A stretch of 64,000 nucleotides of DNA from an uncultured Amylibacter sp. (GCA_947497475.1 CANMGS010000002.1:372001-436000); one strand, 5' to 3'; shown: positions 10,160 through 19,749, counted from the first letter of the stretch. Program-made: numbers and translations. Notes: a model not told the origin generated them from the letters alone.

Positions 10160-11383
10160 ATGTTAAATATCGATTTTGTGCGCAGGCAATTTCCTGCGTT
10201 TTCAAGTACGCCTCTAACGGATCAAGCTTTCTTTGAAAATGCTGGCGGATCTTACACTTGCAAGCAAGTTATCGACCGTTTGTCTCGCTATTATATTGAA
10301 CGTAAAGTTCAACCTTATAGCGCCTATAAAGCTAGTCGTTTAGCTGGTGAGGAAATGGATGAGGCGCGGTTGCGTCTATCTGCTATTATGGGCATTGATA
10401 ATGACGAGTTAAGTTTTGGCCCATCAACGACGCAAAATACATATGTCTTAGCACAAGCTTTTGCGGATTATCTGCAACCTGGAAATGCTATTGTTGTAAC
10501 GAACCAAGATCATGAAGCGAACTCTGGGCCTTGGCGTAGATTGGATGACCGTGGAATTGAAGTGCGCGAATGGAAGATTGATCCAGAAACTGGGCATCTT
10601 GATCTTTTGGATTTGATCAGCCTGTTAGATGACAACGTTAAGCTGGTTTGTTTTCCACATTGTTCGAACGTTGTTGGCGAAGTAAATGATGTGCCGTCCA
10701 TATGCCGTGTTGTTCATGCAGCAGGAGCTGTAACTTGCGTGGATGGTGTAAGCTATGCACCACATGGTATTCCTGATGTTGGGGCATTAGGCACTGATAT
10801 TTATCTCTTTTCAGCATATAAAACATATGGCCCGCACCAAGGCATTATGGCAATCAAGCGTGAACTTGGGGAGAAACTACCTAATCAAGGTCATTATTTT
10901 AATGCAGGATCACTTTACAAACGGTTTACGCCTGCTGGGCCTGATCATGCGCAAATAGCGGCCTGTGCAGGCATGGCTGATTATGTGGATGCACTATACA
11001 AACACCATGAACCATCTGGGACTGCGGATGCAAAGGGACGAGGGGTTTATGTGCATAATCTTATGCGGGAACAAGAAATAAGGCTTTTGCAGCCTTTGCT
11101 GGATTATTTGGGTGATAAGAATTCGGTTCGTTTATTAGGCCCTAGGGATGCTGAAATTAAAGCGCCAACGGTTGCAGTCCATTTGCAAAAACGCGGTGAC
11201 GAAGTTGCAGCTGAGCTTGCAAATCATGGTATCATGGCAGGTGGAGGAGACTTTTATGGTGTGCGTTGTTTAGAGGGCCAAGGTATTGACCCCGATCATG
11301 GTGTTTTACGGTTAAGCTTTGTGCATTATACGCATGAAGATGAGGTTCAGAAATTAATCACAACTTTGGATAAAATATTGTAA
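10160..11383 (+). CDS. Class V aminotransferase / cysteine desulfurase-like (VC1184 family)
   Basis: A 407-residue PLP enzyme of fold type I. The start FVRRQFPAF and FFENAGGSYTCKQV match the cysteine-desulfurase-like VC1184 family. The PLP lysine is Lys221 in YLFSAYKTYGPHQG, and the PLP-binding aspartate is in VDGVSYAPHG. It lacks the Cys-containing loop typical of NifS or IscS, so the reaction may not be cysteine desulfuration; family members remain poorly characterised. The gene ends 48 bp before the photolyase start, and its stop codon overlaps a possible ECF sigma promoter for the photolyase. Confidence 0.82.
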   Translation: MLNIDFVRRQFPAFSSTPLTDQAFFENAGGSYTCKQVIDRLSRYYIERKVQPYSAYKASRLAGEEMDEARLRLSAIMGIDNDELSFGPSTTQNTYVLAQAFADYLQPGNAIVVTNQDHEANSGPWRRLDDRGIEVREWKIDPETGHLDLLDLISLLDDNVKLVCFPHCSNVVGEVNDVPSICRVVHAAGAVTCVDGVSYAPHGIPDVGALGTDIYLFSAYKTYGPHQGIMAIKRELGEKLPNQGHYFNAGSLYKRFTPAGPDHAQIAACAGMADYVDALYKHHEPSGTADAKGRGVYVHNLMREQEIRLLQPLLDYLGDKNSVRLLGPRDAEIKAPTVAVHLQKRGDEVAAELANHGIMAGGGDFYGVRCLEGQGIDPDHGVLRLSFVHYTHEDEVQKLITTLDKIL

Positions 11384-11410
11384 TCCAATAAAATATCTCC
11401 TGCGTATAAG
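11381..11410 (+). promoter_or_regulatory. Possible ECF (RpoE-ChrR type) promoter for the photolyase gene
   Basis: TAATCC (11381-11386) and TATAAG (11405-11410) are separated by 18 bp and lie just before the photolyase start at 11432. Rhodobacter RpoE promoters have a TGATCC-like -35 element, and photolyase and cfa genes are known members of that singlet-oxygen regulon. One -35 base differs, so this is a suggestion. Confidence 0.35.
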
Positions 11411-11431
11411 ATACATATTCGTGGGGGCATA

Positions 11432-12844
11432 ATGACGACTACATCACCTATAATTCTATGGTTTCGACGTGACTTGCGTTTAAGTGACCATCCTGCGCTT
11501 TATACGGCGGCCCAAACAGGGCGCCCCATCATCCCAGTATGGATACATGATGAATGTGTTGAGACACTTGGCGCTGCCCCTAAATGGCGGATGGGTTTAT
11601 CCGTTGAGAAGTTTGGCGAAACTCTAAAGGGTATAGGGTCAAAGCTGATCTTACGTCGTGGCAAAGCTGCAGATGTTCTAAAGGATTTGGTTAAAGAAAC
11701 AGGCGCATCGACTGTTTATTGGTCGCGTGCATATGACCCAGAGGCAATAAAACGCGATACAGCTGTTAAAACGTCATTACGCGAAATGGGATTGAAAGCG
11801 GACAGTTTCAAAGGACATTTATTGTTTGAACCTTGGGTGGCGCAAACCAAGGCAGGAGGTTTCTTTAAAGTTTACACACCATTTTGGAATTGCGTCCGTC
11901 AAATACCTGTGACGGATTGTTTACCAGTACCAACAAACATCACGCCCCCTATAACTTGGCCTAAAACAGATAATATTGCCGATTGGGAAATGGGGCGTGC
12001 GATGAATCGCGGTGCCAATGTGGTTGCCAAACATGTCTGTGTTGGTGAACAGGCGGCATCAGAGCGTTTAGCACATTTTATAGATGCGGCAGTGGATCGT
12101 TATAAAGAGGATCGTGATTTTGCAGGTTTGCCCGCCACATCGCGTTTATCTGAAAACCTGACATATGGTGAGATTTCACCACGTGCGCTATATCATGCGG
12201 GACGTGCAGCTATGGAGCGGGGTGCAAAAGGGGCAGAGCATTTCATTAAAGAAGTGGTTTGGCGTGAATTTGCTTATCACCTAATTTATCACACACCTCA
12301 GATCACTAAATCGAATTGGCGTTCCGAATGGGATCGTTTCCCGTGGCGAGATGATAATCCAGATGCAGAGTTATGGCGCCAAGGCATGACTGGTGAGCCG
12401 TTTATTGATGCAGGTATGCGTGAGCTCTATGTCACAGGTATAATGCACAATCGCGTTCGGATGTTGGCGGGATCGTATTTGACCAAACACCTGATGACGC
12501 ATTGGAAAGTTGGTCTGGATTGGTTCTCCGAAACTTTGATAGATTGGGATCCAGCGTCCAATGCAATGGGTTGGCAGTGGATCGCAGGGTGCGGTCCAGA
12601 TGCGGCACTTTATTTCCGCGTGTTTAATCCTGAGACGCAAGCCGAGAAATTTGATGGAGATCGTTCTTATAGAAATAGATTTATCCCATCGGGCGAAAAT
12701 CCACATCAAGATGCCATGTCTTTTTATCAGGCTATTCCGCGATCTTGGGGGCTAAAAACAGGGCAAAAACAAGAAGAGCCGATCATATCTTTAAAAGTAG
12801 GGCGGGAACGGGCTTTAACGGCATATTCGGCCCAAAAAGCCTGA
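11432..12844 (+). CDS. phrB: Deoxyribodipyrimidine photo-lyase
   Basis: A 470-residue cryptochrome/photolyase. The N-terminal antenna domain begins ILWFRRDLRLSDHPAL. The C-terminal FAD domain contains REFAYHLIYHTP, MRELYVTGIMHNRVRM and WDPASNAMGWQWIAGCGPD, the conserved FAD- and DNA-lesion-binding blocks. It splits cyclobutane pyrimidine dimers using blue light. The length is usual for class I CPD photolyases. A cyclopropane-synthase-like gene follows 66 bp downstream, a pairing seen in light-stress loci of Rhodobacteraceae. Confidence 0.95.
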   Translation: MTTTSPIILWFRRDLRLSDHPALYTAAQTGRPIIPVWIHDECVETLGAAPKWRMGLSVEKFGETLKGIGSKLILRRGKAADVLKDLVKETGASTVYWSRAYDPEAIKRDTAVKTSLREMGLKADSFKGHLLFEPWVAQTKAGGFFKVYTPFWNCVRQIPVTDCLPVPTNITPPITWPKTDNIADWEMGRAMNRGANVVAKHVCVGEQAASERLAHFIDAAVDRYKEDRDFAGLPATSRLSENLTYGEISPRALYHAGRAAMERGAKGAEHFIKEVVWREFAYHLIYHTPQITKSNWRSEWDRFPWRDDNPDAELWRQGMTGEPFIDAGMRELYVTGIMHNRVRMLAGSYLTKHLMTHWKVGLDWFSETLIDWDPASNAMGWQWIAGCGPDAALYFRVFNPETQAEKFDGDRSYRNRFIPSGENPHQDAMSFYQAIPRSWGLKTGQKQEEPIISLKVGRERALTAYSAQKA

Positions 12845-12910
12845 ATAAGACTACAAACTTGGCAAAAACATCAGAATCATCGTAACATTTATGTGAATAA
12901 GGAGGCCACA

Positions 12911-14119
12911 ATGGCTGTATTGACCTCAACAAAAGGGCAAGAGAATTTGCCTAGATATTTCGCACTGGTTTTCCAGTCGTTGAAAAGCTTGCAAAGAGGT
13001 GCGTTAGAACTTGAGCTTACTGATGGTCGAGTCTTTCGGGTGGATGGTCCTGATGCAGGTCATTATGCACGTGTGGTTTCGCGAGATGATACCGTGTGGG
13101 CGCGCTTGATCCGCGAAGGCGACATGGGATTTTCGGATGCCTATTTAGATCAGCAATGGTCTACACCTGATTTAATGGCATTCATGGACTTAGTGTTTGA
13201 TAATTATCACGAAATTGGCCACTCATACCCTGGCGCAGGACTTTTGCGTATGTATGAACGTTTCCGTCATTGGATGAATAGAAATACCAAAGAGCAAGCA
13301 AAGAAAAACATCTCATATCATTATGATTTAGGGAATGATTTCTATTCAAAATGGCTTGATGACACTATGACTTACTCGTCTGCTTTGTTTAAAACTGGCC
13401 AAGAGAGTTTAGAAAAAGCACAAACCCAGAAATATGCATCTATTTGCGACTTAATGGGGGTCAAAAAAGGCGACCATATATTAGAAATTGGTTGTGGTTG
13501 GGGTGGTTTTGCCGAATATGCTGCCAGTCAACGTGGTGTGCGATTGAAATGTTTGACTATTTCTCAAGAGCAACATGATTTTGCTACAGAAAGAATGGCC
13601 AAAGCTGGTTTGTCCAACCAGGTTGAAATTGTCATGCAAGATTACCGTGATGAGACAGGAACATATGACGGCATTGCATCAATCGAAATGTTTGAAGCCG
13701 TTGGTGAGAAATTCTGGCCATCTTATTTTGATACGATCAACAAATGTTTGAAGCCAGGGAAGCAAGCGACAATCCAAGTGATTACAATTGCTGATAGCTT
13801 ATTTGAGAATTATCGTAAGACTGTTGATTTTATTCAAAAACACATTTTTCCTGGGGGCATGTTGCCAAGCCCAACTGTGTTACAGCATCAGATTGAGAAG
13901 GCTGGCTTGTCTTATAAGGGATCAATGGAGTTTGGCAAAAGCTACTCTTTAACCCTGCGCCGTTGGTATGAAGATTTTAATGCAGTATGGGGACATATTG
14001 CGGATGAACACTTTGATGATCGTTTTCGAAATATGTGGAATTTTTATTTAACTTCTTGCGCGGCAGGATTCGAATACGCTACGACTGATGTCACACAAGT
14101 CACAATGCGTAAGGAATAA
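12911..14119 (+). CDS. Cyclopropane-fatty-acyl-phospholipid synthase family methyltransferase
   Basis: 402 residues from ATG 12911, chosen because GGAGG sits 10 bp upstream; a GTG 18 bp earlier is less likely. The SAM-binding motif LEIGCGWGGFAEYA lies at about 191-204, preceded by SYHYDLGNDFYSKWLDDTMTYSS, a hallmark of Cfa enzymes, and followed by EMFEAVGEKFWPSYF. Such enzymes methylate unsaturated acyl chains of membrane phospholipids to cyclopropane or related methylated lipids. In Rhodobacter the singlet-oxygen regulon contains cfa-like genes beside photolyase, which fits the layout here. trgA follows after 3 bp. Confidence 0.87.
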   Translation: MAVLTSTKGQENLPRYFALVFQSLKSLQRGALELELTDGRVFRVDGPDAGHYARVVSRDDTVWARLIREGDMGFSDAYLDQQWSTPDLMAFMDLVFDNYHEIGHSYPGAGLLRMYERFRHWMNRNTKEQAKKNISYHYDLGNDFYSKWLDDTMTYSSALFKTGQESLEKAQTQKYASICDLMGVKKGDHILEIGCGWGGFAEYAASQRGVRLKCLTISQEQHDFATERMAKAGLSNQVEIVMQDYRDETGTYDGIASIEMFEAVGEKFWPSYFDTINKCLKPGKQATIQVITIADSLFENYRKTVDFIQKHIFPGGMLPSPTVLQHQIEKAGLSYKGSMEFGKSYSLTLRRWYEDFNAVWGHIADEHFDDRFRNMWNFYLTSCAAGFEYATTDVTQVTMRKE

Positions 14120-14122
14120 AAC

Positions 14123-14560
14123 ATGCCAACAGCAGCAAAATTGTCAGCGGGTATATTTCTCGCGCTTACGGCTGTTGTAGCATCATATGTTTTCATTGAA
14201 ATGACGCCAACAATTCGATTGGGCAGTAAGTTTTATTTGACCAATTCCGCAATTGGTTTTTTCGTTGGTTGGAAAACCATTGGTGCAACGCCTCCAGAAA
14301 GCATTTATCGGTGTTTCGCTAAGGGGCTGCAATCGGCTATTGCTTTGGCTTTTGTAACACTTATGACGTTTTCTGTTTGGGATGTAGTCGAGAAATTAAA
14401 ACAGTTTATCATAAAAGATATGATAGGTGTTCCGCAAAGTTTTATGGAGGCGGTGATTGATTTTTCAGAATATTTTTTAAACCCAACACTAATAGCTGTC
14501 TTGTTTATTGGCGGATTTATCACGTCTATTTTTACTCTAATGGCGAAACGCTATAGATAA
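14123..14560 (+). CDS. trgA: TrgA-family integral membrane protein
   Basis: A 145-residue membrane protein with about four hydrophobic segments (about residues 7-25, 38-52, 68-85, 117-138). The N-terminus MPTAAKLSAGIFLALTA and the FFVGWKTIG segment match TrgA, first found in Rhodobacter sphaeroides as part of a tellurite-resistance locus that also includes cysK. Here cysK lies 97 bp downstream, so the association is kept. The molecular role of TrgA is not established. It is 3 bp from the preceding cfa-like gene, so probably in the same transcript. Confidence 0.75.
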   Translation: MPTAAKLSAGIFLALTAVVASYVFIEMTPTIRLGSKFYLTNSAIGFFVGWKTIGATPPESIYRCFAKGLQSAIALAFVTLMTFSVWDVVEKLKQFIIKDMIGVPQSFMEAVIDFSEYFLNPTLIAVLFIGGFITSIFTLMAKRYR

Positions 14561-14657
14561 TAATATTGTGCTTGATGCTTTAAACATTCGTATTGGGTGT
14601 TGATGCGCTTTCATAAGCGGCGTATCAATTAGGAAACACTAACGAAATGGACCCGCA

Positions 14658-15692
14658 ATGAACGTTTATTCCGATCTTCCTAATGCAGTAGGCAACACAC
14701 CTTTGATCCGTTTGCGTAAAGCATCTGAAATTACAGGATGTGAAATTTACGGCAAGGCGGAATTTATGAACCCTGGCCAATCTGTTAAAGACCGCGCAGC
14801 TTTGGGTATTATCAAAGATGCAATCAAATCGGGTAAGCTGCAACCTGGTGGAACGATTGTTGAAGGCACAGCTGGTAACACGGGAATTGGGCTTGCTCTT
14901 GTTGGAGCTGCTTTGGGATTTAAAACGGTTATCGTTATTCCAGAAACACAAAGCCAAGAGAAAAAAGATATGATCCGTCTGGCTGGCGCACAGTTGGTTC
15001 AAGTGCCCGCGAAGCCTTATAAAGACCCAAACAACTATGTTAAATACTCTGCGCGCTTGGCTGAAAAACTTGCAAAAACAGAGCCAAATGGCGCGATATG
15101 GGCCAATCAGTTTGATAATGTCGCAAACCGCGAAGCACATGTTGTCAGCACTGCTCCTGAAATCTGGGAGCAAACAGATGGCAAAGTAGACGGTTTTATT
15201 TGTGCTGTTGGGTCTGGGGGTACATTAGCAGGTGTCGCTAAAGGATTGCGTACAAAGAATAAAGACATCAAAATTGGTATCGCTGATCCAGATGGTGCAG
15301 CTCTTTTCAACTACTACAAAAATGGTGAATTGAAATCGTCTGGCGACTCTATCGCTGAGGGTGTCGGGCAAGGTCGCATCACTGCGAACCTTGAAGGCTT
15401 GAATGTCGACATGCCGTTTAATATTCCTGATGCTGAAGCATTACCTATCGTCTTTGATCTATTACAAGACGAAGGCTTATGCATGGGGTGCTCTACAGGC
15501 ATCAACATTGCTGGTGCTATTCGTATGGCCAAAGAGATGGGGCCAGGGCATAAAATCGTAACGATCCTTTGTGATTATGGCAATCGTTATCAATCTAAAA
15601 TCTTTAACCCGACGTTCTTAAAAGCAATGAATTTACCCGTTCCTGAATGGTTGGATAAAGCGGAAACAGACATTCCGTCTGTATTTGAATAG
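14658..15692 (+). CDS. cysK: Cysteine synthase A (O-acetylserine sulfhydrylase)
   Basis: A 344-residue PLP enzyme. Lys44 in GQSVKDRAALG is the Schiff-base lysine, EGTAGNTGIG (about 74-83) binds the substrate carboxylate, and GSGGTLAG binds the PLP phosphate. It converts O-acetylserine and sulfide to cysteine and acetate. The protein is about 30 residues longer than typical CysK, with an extended C-terminus (FLKAMNLPVPEWLDKAETD), as common in this family of alphaproteobacterial forms. Linkage to trgA suggests a thiol or oxyanion stress role besides biosynthesis. Confidence 0.93.
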   Translation: MNVYSDLPNAVGNTPLIRLRKASEITGCEIYGKAEFMNPGQSVKDRAALGIIKDAIKSGKLQPGGTIVEGTAGNTGIGLALVGAALGFKTVIVIPETQSQEKKDMIRLAGAQLVQVPAKPYKDPNNYVKYSARLAEKLAKTEPNGAIWANQFDNVANREAHVVSTAPEIWEQTDGKVDGFICAVGSGGTLAGVAKGLRTKNKDIKIGIADPDGAALFNYYKNGELKSSGDSIAEGVGQGRITANLEGLNVDMPFNIPDAEALPIVFDLLQDEGLCMGCSTGINIAGAIRMAKEMGPGHKIVTILCDYGNRYQSKIFNPTFLKAMNLPVPEWLDKAETDIPSVFE

Positions 15693-15701
15693 GCTTTAAA
15701 T

Positions 15702-18071
15702 ATGACATGGCTTCTGAAAAGGCTAACCATTGCATTGGGCGTGGTGGCCTTTATCAGTTGTGCTGCTTTTGCACAAAATTCTGATAATAATTTTGATATT
15801 GAACAATTCCGTGAACTTGCTTCACGTGCCGAAAGTGTTGTCTCGAGTGGGCAAGCATCGACTGAAGCTCTGGAGATTTTGAGATCGGATCTTGTAAAAT
15901 ACAGAGCGCAGGCTTTGTCATCCCAAGAGGCACGCGCACGTCGAGTCGCTACAGTTCAAAAGCAGATTGCGGTATTAGGAGATGCTCCTGAAGAGGGGCA
16001 ACAAGAAACGGAACAGGTAACGGCGAGACGTACAGAATTAAATGGCCAATTGGCCGAAGCACGTGCGCCTTTAATCGTATCTCAAGAGGCATATCGCAGA
16101 GCAGGCGGTTTAATCAGTGAAATTGATAAAATCATTCGTGCTCGTAATACGACAGCTCTACTTCAATTAGATGGTAGCCCGTTAAATCCGACGCTTTGGC
16201 CAAATGCATTAGCTGCCGTAACAAAATACATCGGTGAAATTAGCACCGAAGTTAAGACACAATGGCAGAGCGCTACTCAAGCGAAGGTTAGAAAACAGAA
16301 CGGTCCAGTCATTTTCATCTTAATTGCACTTAGTCTTATTTTGATAATTCCTGCACGACATTGGGTCACTCGCAGCTTGGAAAATGCAAGCGATGATAGC
16401 TTGCGATCTACTGGCGATATACCACGGTTGTTAGCATCTTTAGCTGTATTTTTATTGCCTATGTTTGGACTGTTGTTGCTCGTCGTTGCAATTGAACTTT
16501 CAGAGTTGTTTGCCTTGCGTGGTGATTTATTGATGCGCTCAATTCCGATAATGGGGCTTTCATTTTTCGGGGCTAATTGGTTGGCGCGAAACCTACCACA
16601 GGGTAAAATTTACAGTGGTGATAATTTAGGTGAAGGCTCAGGCTTATTAGTGGGCGGGCAACGCACTATCGTTTCTATCGGTGTGGTTATGGCTGTTTAC
16701 TATTTTGTAGATGGCATGTCCAAAGGCGCTGAATGGCCAACAGAGATCCTATCCGTTATTCGCTTTCCATTTATTGTACTTCTTGGGTACGGCGTGTTTC
16801 GTTTGGGGCGTAAAGTTCACAAGGTCCAAGCGCTTTTGAATGCAAGTGAGCAACAAACTGGCATACGCGAGAATATCTCGAAACTTTTATATGGCGCTTG
16901 TTATATTTCTGGTTTTGGTGGCCCACTGCTTGCTGCATTCGGGTATTCGAATGCAGGTGCGAAATTAGTTTTTGCTATGGTGCTTACCTTGGCATTATTG
17001 GGTGCGCTGTTCTTTATGTACATATTGCTCGTACGTTTGATGATCTCTGGTTTGTCAAAGGTGTCAAAGACACAAGATGAAACGCCTACAGGTGGCCTAT
17101 ATAAAGTCCTGTTAGCCTTTATCTTAATTTGCGCTGCAATCCCCTTATTGGCTCTTATTTGGGGCGCGCGTGTCAGTGACCTGACAAATGTCTGGTTTAC
17201 ATTGAATGAAGGCTTTTCATTTGGCGATGCGCGAATTTCTGTGTCTCACTTCTTAATCTTTATTCCGATCTTCTTTATTGGCTATACGATTACTAGGTTG
17301 ATGCAGACAGCGCTTCGGACAGCAGTATTACCAAATACAAAAATTGAAAGCGGCGCACAGAATGCACTTGTGACTGGATTTGGTTATGTCGGTATTTTCC
17401 TATCTGCATTGATTGCGATTATGACGACAGGCTTGGATTTATCTAATCTTGCTATTGTGGCTGGTGCGTTGTCAGTTGGTATTGGTTTTGGTCTGCAAGC
17501 GATCGTGTCGAACTTCGTATCTGGGATCATCTTGCTAATCGAACGCCCGGTAAAGATTGGGGATTGGGTCGAAATTGGTGCCAATTCGGGAAATATTTCT
17601 AAAATATCAGTGCGCTCGACAAGCATAGAAACATTTGACCGTGCGACCGTTATAATTCCAAATGCAGACCTTATCGCAGGCACAGTGACTAACTGGACAC
17701 ATGATAATCTTAGGGGACGTGTAAAAGCACCTGTTGGCGTGGCTTATGGAACGGACCCAAGATTGGTGGAAGAGGTTCTATTATCTATTGCGGCAGATCA
17801 TTCAAATGTTTTGAAGCTACCAAAGCCATGGGTCGTCTTTATGGGATTTGGTGCAGACTCTATGGATTTTGAATTGCGGGCCATAATTCGAGACGTGAAC
17901 GATGTTTTGGGAACACGCTCTGATTTCAATTATGAAATTGTGAAACGCTTTGCCGAAGAAAACATTGAAATTCCATTCGCACAACGTGATGTCCGGATTA
18001 AGAATGTCCATGATTTTCTACCTCCTGCGCCTAAAGGAACCAGTAGAGCACCGGCAAAGCCAAAGAAATAA
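15702..18071 (+). CDS. DUF3772/MscS-type mechanosensitive channel protein
   Basis: A 789-residue inner-membrane protein. A signal peptide (residues 1-24, ending CAAFAQ) precedes a periplasmic coiled-coil region with the DUF3772 pattern (about 30-190). About ten hydrophobic segments follow from residue 200. The C-terminal MscS domain has the pore helix ALSVGIGFGLQAIVSNFVSG and the beta domain ERPVKIGDWVEIGANSGNISKISVRST. MscS channels release solutes on hypo-osmotic shock; the long N-terminus probably adds periplasmic sensing. The C-terminus is basic. It starts 9 bp after cysK, so may share its transcript. Confidence 0.88.
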   Translation: MTWLLKRLTIALGVVAFISCAAFAQNSDNNFDIEQFRELASRAESVVSSGQASTEALEILRSDLVKYRAQALSSQEARARRVATVQKQIAVLGDAPEEGQQETEQVTARRTELNGQLAEARAPLIVSQEAYRRAGGLISEIDKIIRARNTTALLQLDGSPLNPTLWPNALAAVTKYIGEISTEVKTQWQSATQAKVRKQNGPVIFILIALSLILIIPARHWVTRSLENASDDSLRSTGDIPRLLASLAVFLLPMFGLLLLVVAIELSELFALRGDLLMRSIPIMGLSFFGANWLARNLPQGKIYSGDNLGEGSGLLVGGQRTIVSIGVVMAVYYFVDGMSKGAEWPTEILSVIRFPFIVLLGYGVFRLGRKVHKVQALLNASEQQTGIRENISKLLYGACYISGFGGPLLAAFGYSNAGAKLVFAMVLTLALLGALFFMYILLVRLMISGLSKVSKTQDETPTGGLYKVLLAFILICAAIPLLALIWGARVSDLTNVWFTLNEGFSFGDARISVSHFLIFIPIFFIGYTITRLMQTALRTAVLPNTKIESGAQNALVTGFGYVGIFLSALIAIMTTGLDLSNLAIVAGALSVGIGFGLQAIVSNFVSGIILLIERPVKIGDWVEIGANSGNISKISVRSTSIETFDRATVIIPNADLIAGTVTNWTHDNLRGRVKAPVGVAYGTDPRLVEEVLLSIAADHSNVLKLPKPWVVFMGFGADSMDFELRAIIRDVNDVLGTRSDFNYEIVKRFAEENIEIPFAQRDVRIKNVHDFLPPAPKGTSRAPAKPKK

Positions 18072-18128
18072 TCTAGCGTAGTTTTTGCCCTTGCTTGCCT
18101 AAAACGCATTGTGTAAACGAGCCTCTAC

Positions 18129-18218
18129 GGACAGGTGGCCGAGTGGTCGAAGGCGCACGCCTGGAAAGTGTGTAGGCGGGTGACCGTCTCCAGGGTTCGA
18201 ATCCCTGTCTGTCCGCCA
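18129..18218 (+). tRNA. tRNA-Ser (anticodon GGA)
   Basis: A 90-nt class II tRNA with acceptor stem GGACAGG/TCTGTCC (one weak pair), anticodon loop CTGGAAA (GGA), a long variable arm, T-loop GGTTCGAATCC, discriminator G and encoded CCA. Confidence 0.96.
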
Positions 18219-18316
18219 TTCTCCTACTTATTTATTCCCATAATAAACTTACCTTGCCATTGAGTGTGGGTTGGTTAAGCTTCGCCAATGTAAAATGAAT
18301 GTAACAGGAGAGTACA

Positions 18317-18553
18317 ATGAATGTGATTTTTGTACAGTTGCGCTGCAAACCTGGGACGGCTTATGAAGTGGCCGATGCTTTGTATGAAAAAGAGATCGTA
18401 TCTCAGCTGTATTCGACAAGCGGCGAGTGGGATTTATTGGCGCAGTTTTACCCTCCAGAAAACGTTGATGTTGGCAAATGGGTAAATGATAATGTTCTGA
18501 CGATTGAAGGTATTGAGCGGTCTTTAACGACACTCACATTCAAAGCGTTTTAA
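18317..18553 (+). CDS. Stand-alone Lrp/AsnC ligand-binding (RAM) domain protein
   Basis: A 78-residue protein that consists only of the alpha-beta RAM domain of Lrp/AsnC regulators (VIFVQLRCKPGTAYEVADALYE ... TSGEWDLLAQF), with no helix-turn-helix. Stand-alone RAM proteins bind amino acids or form oligomers with Lrp paralogues. It lies 55 bp upstream of a Liv-type ABC transporter operon, so a role in sensing the transported amino acid is plausible from position. An AGGAGA ribosome site lies at 18306-18311. Confidence 0.82.
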   Translation: MNVIFVQLRCKPGTAYEVADALYEKEIVSQLYSTSGEWDLLAQFYPPENVDVGKWVNDNVLTIEGIERSLTTLTFKAF

Positions 18554-18608
18554 AAAGATAAAAGACGAACGGTGGTAAGCATCGGAAAATCAACAAGGGA
18601 GAGATTGA

Positions 18609-19745
18609 ATGTTGAAAAAATTAACACAATTGGCGGCTGCAACAGCGATGATTACAACACCCGTTTTCGCGGATGAAGCGAAGGTGAAAGTAGGAATGAT
18701 CACCACATTATCAGGTGGGGGCTCTGGGTTGGGCATTGATGTTCGTGATGGTTTTATGCTGGCAGTAAAAGGCAATGACAGCATTGAAGTTGTTGTTGAA
18801 GATGACCAGCGTAAGCCTGACATTGCCGTTCAACTTGCTGATAAGATGATACAATCTGAAAAGGTTGATGTTTTAACGGGTATCATTTGGTCAAACCTAG
18901 CTATGGCGGTTGTACCTGCAGCGGTGAACCAAGGTAAGTTCTATCTATCCCCAAATGCCGGCCCATCAGCTTTGGCTGGTAAAGGCTGCCATAAGAACTA
19001 TTTTAACGTCGCATGGCAGAACGATAACCTGCATGAAGCTGCAGGTGGATATGCAAACAGCACAGGGTATAAAAACTCGTTCATTCTAGCTCCAAATTAT
19101 CCAGCAGGTAAGGATGCGCTGACGGGCTACAAGCGGTTCTTCGAAGGTGATCTTGCAGGTGAAGTTTATACAAAACTTGGCCAGAAAGATTATGCCGCAG
19201 AGATTGCCCAAATTCGTGCGTCAGATGCGGATAGCATCTTTTTCTTCTTACCTGGTGGTATGGGAATTGCGTTTATGAAACAGCTTGCGCAATCTGGTAT
19301 CGATTTGCCAGTTGTCGGTCCTGCGTTTTCGTTCGACCAAGGTATTTTACAAGCGGTTGGTGATGCAGCATTGGGTGTGAAAAACACATCCCAATGGTCA
19401 AAAGACATCGATAATGCCGCAAACAACAAGTTTGTAGCTGATTTCCAAGCAGAATATGGACGTCTTCCATCGCTTTATGCATCCCAAGGGTATGACACTG
19501 CAAATCTATTGATATCTGCCATGGATAAAGCTGGTGTAAGTGATGCCGATGCGTTCCGTGCTGCTTTAAAGGCAGCTGACTTTGCGTCTACGCGCGGTGA
19601 TTTTGCGTTCGATAAAAACCATCACCCAATCCAAGATATCTATGTTCGTGAAGTGATTAAAGAAGGTGATGTTCTGACCAATAAAATTGTTGCTGTTGGC
19701 TTGGAAAATCGTTCAAACGCTTACGTTGACGAATGTAAAATGTAA
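18609..19745 (+). CDS. Liv-type ABC transporter substrate-binding protein
   Basis: A 378-residue periplasmic binding protein with a signal peptide (residues 1-21, cleavage after VFADE-like region). VKVGMITTLSGGGSGLGIDVRDGFMLAVK is the typical start of the LivJ/AmiC-like type 1 fold, and NAGPSALAGKGC contributes to ligand binding. It is followed by LivH, LivM, LivG and LivF-type genes in one operon. Such systems import branched-chain amino acids, amides, urea or aromatic acids; the ligand cannot be read from sequence. A hairpin at 19750-19782 separates it from the permease genes and probably raises its relative expression. Confidence 0.9.
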   Translation: MLKKLTQLAAATAMITTPVFADEAKVKVGMITTLSGGGSGLGIDVRDGFMLAVKGNDSIEVVVEDDQRKPDIAVQLADKMIQSEKVDVLTGIIWSNLAMAVVPAAVNQGKFYLSPNAGPSALAGKGCHKNYFNVAWQNDNLHEAAGGYANSTGYKNSFILAPNYPAGKDALTGYKRFFEGDLAGEVYTKLGQKDYAAEIAQIRASDADSIFFFLPGGMGIAFMKQLAQSGIDLPVVGPAFSFDQGILQAVGDAALGVKNTSQWSKDIDNAANNKFVADFQAEYGRLPSLYASQGYDTANLLISAMDKAGVSDADAFRAALKAADFASTRGDFAFDKNHHPIQDIYVREVIKEGDVLTNKIVAVGLENRSNAYVDECKM

Positions 19746-19749
19746 GCGA

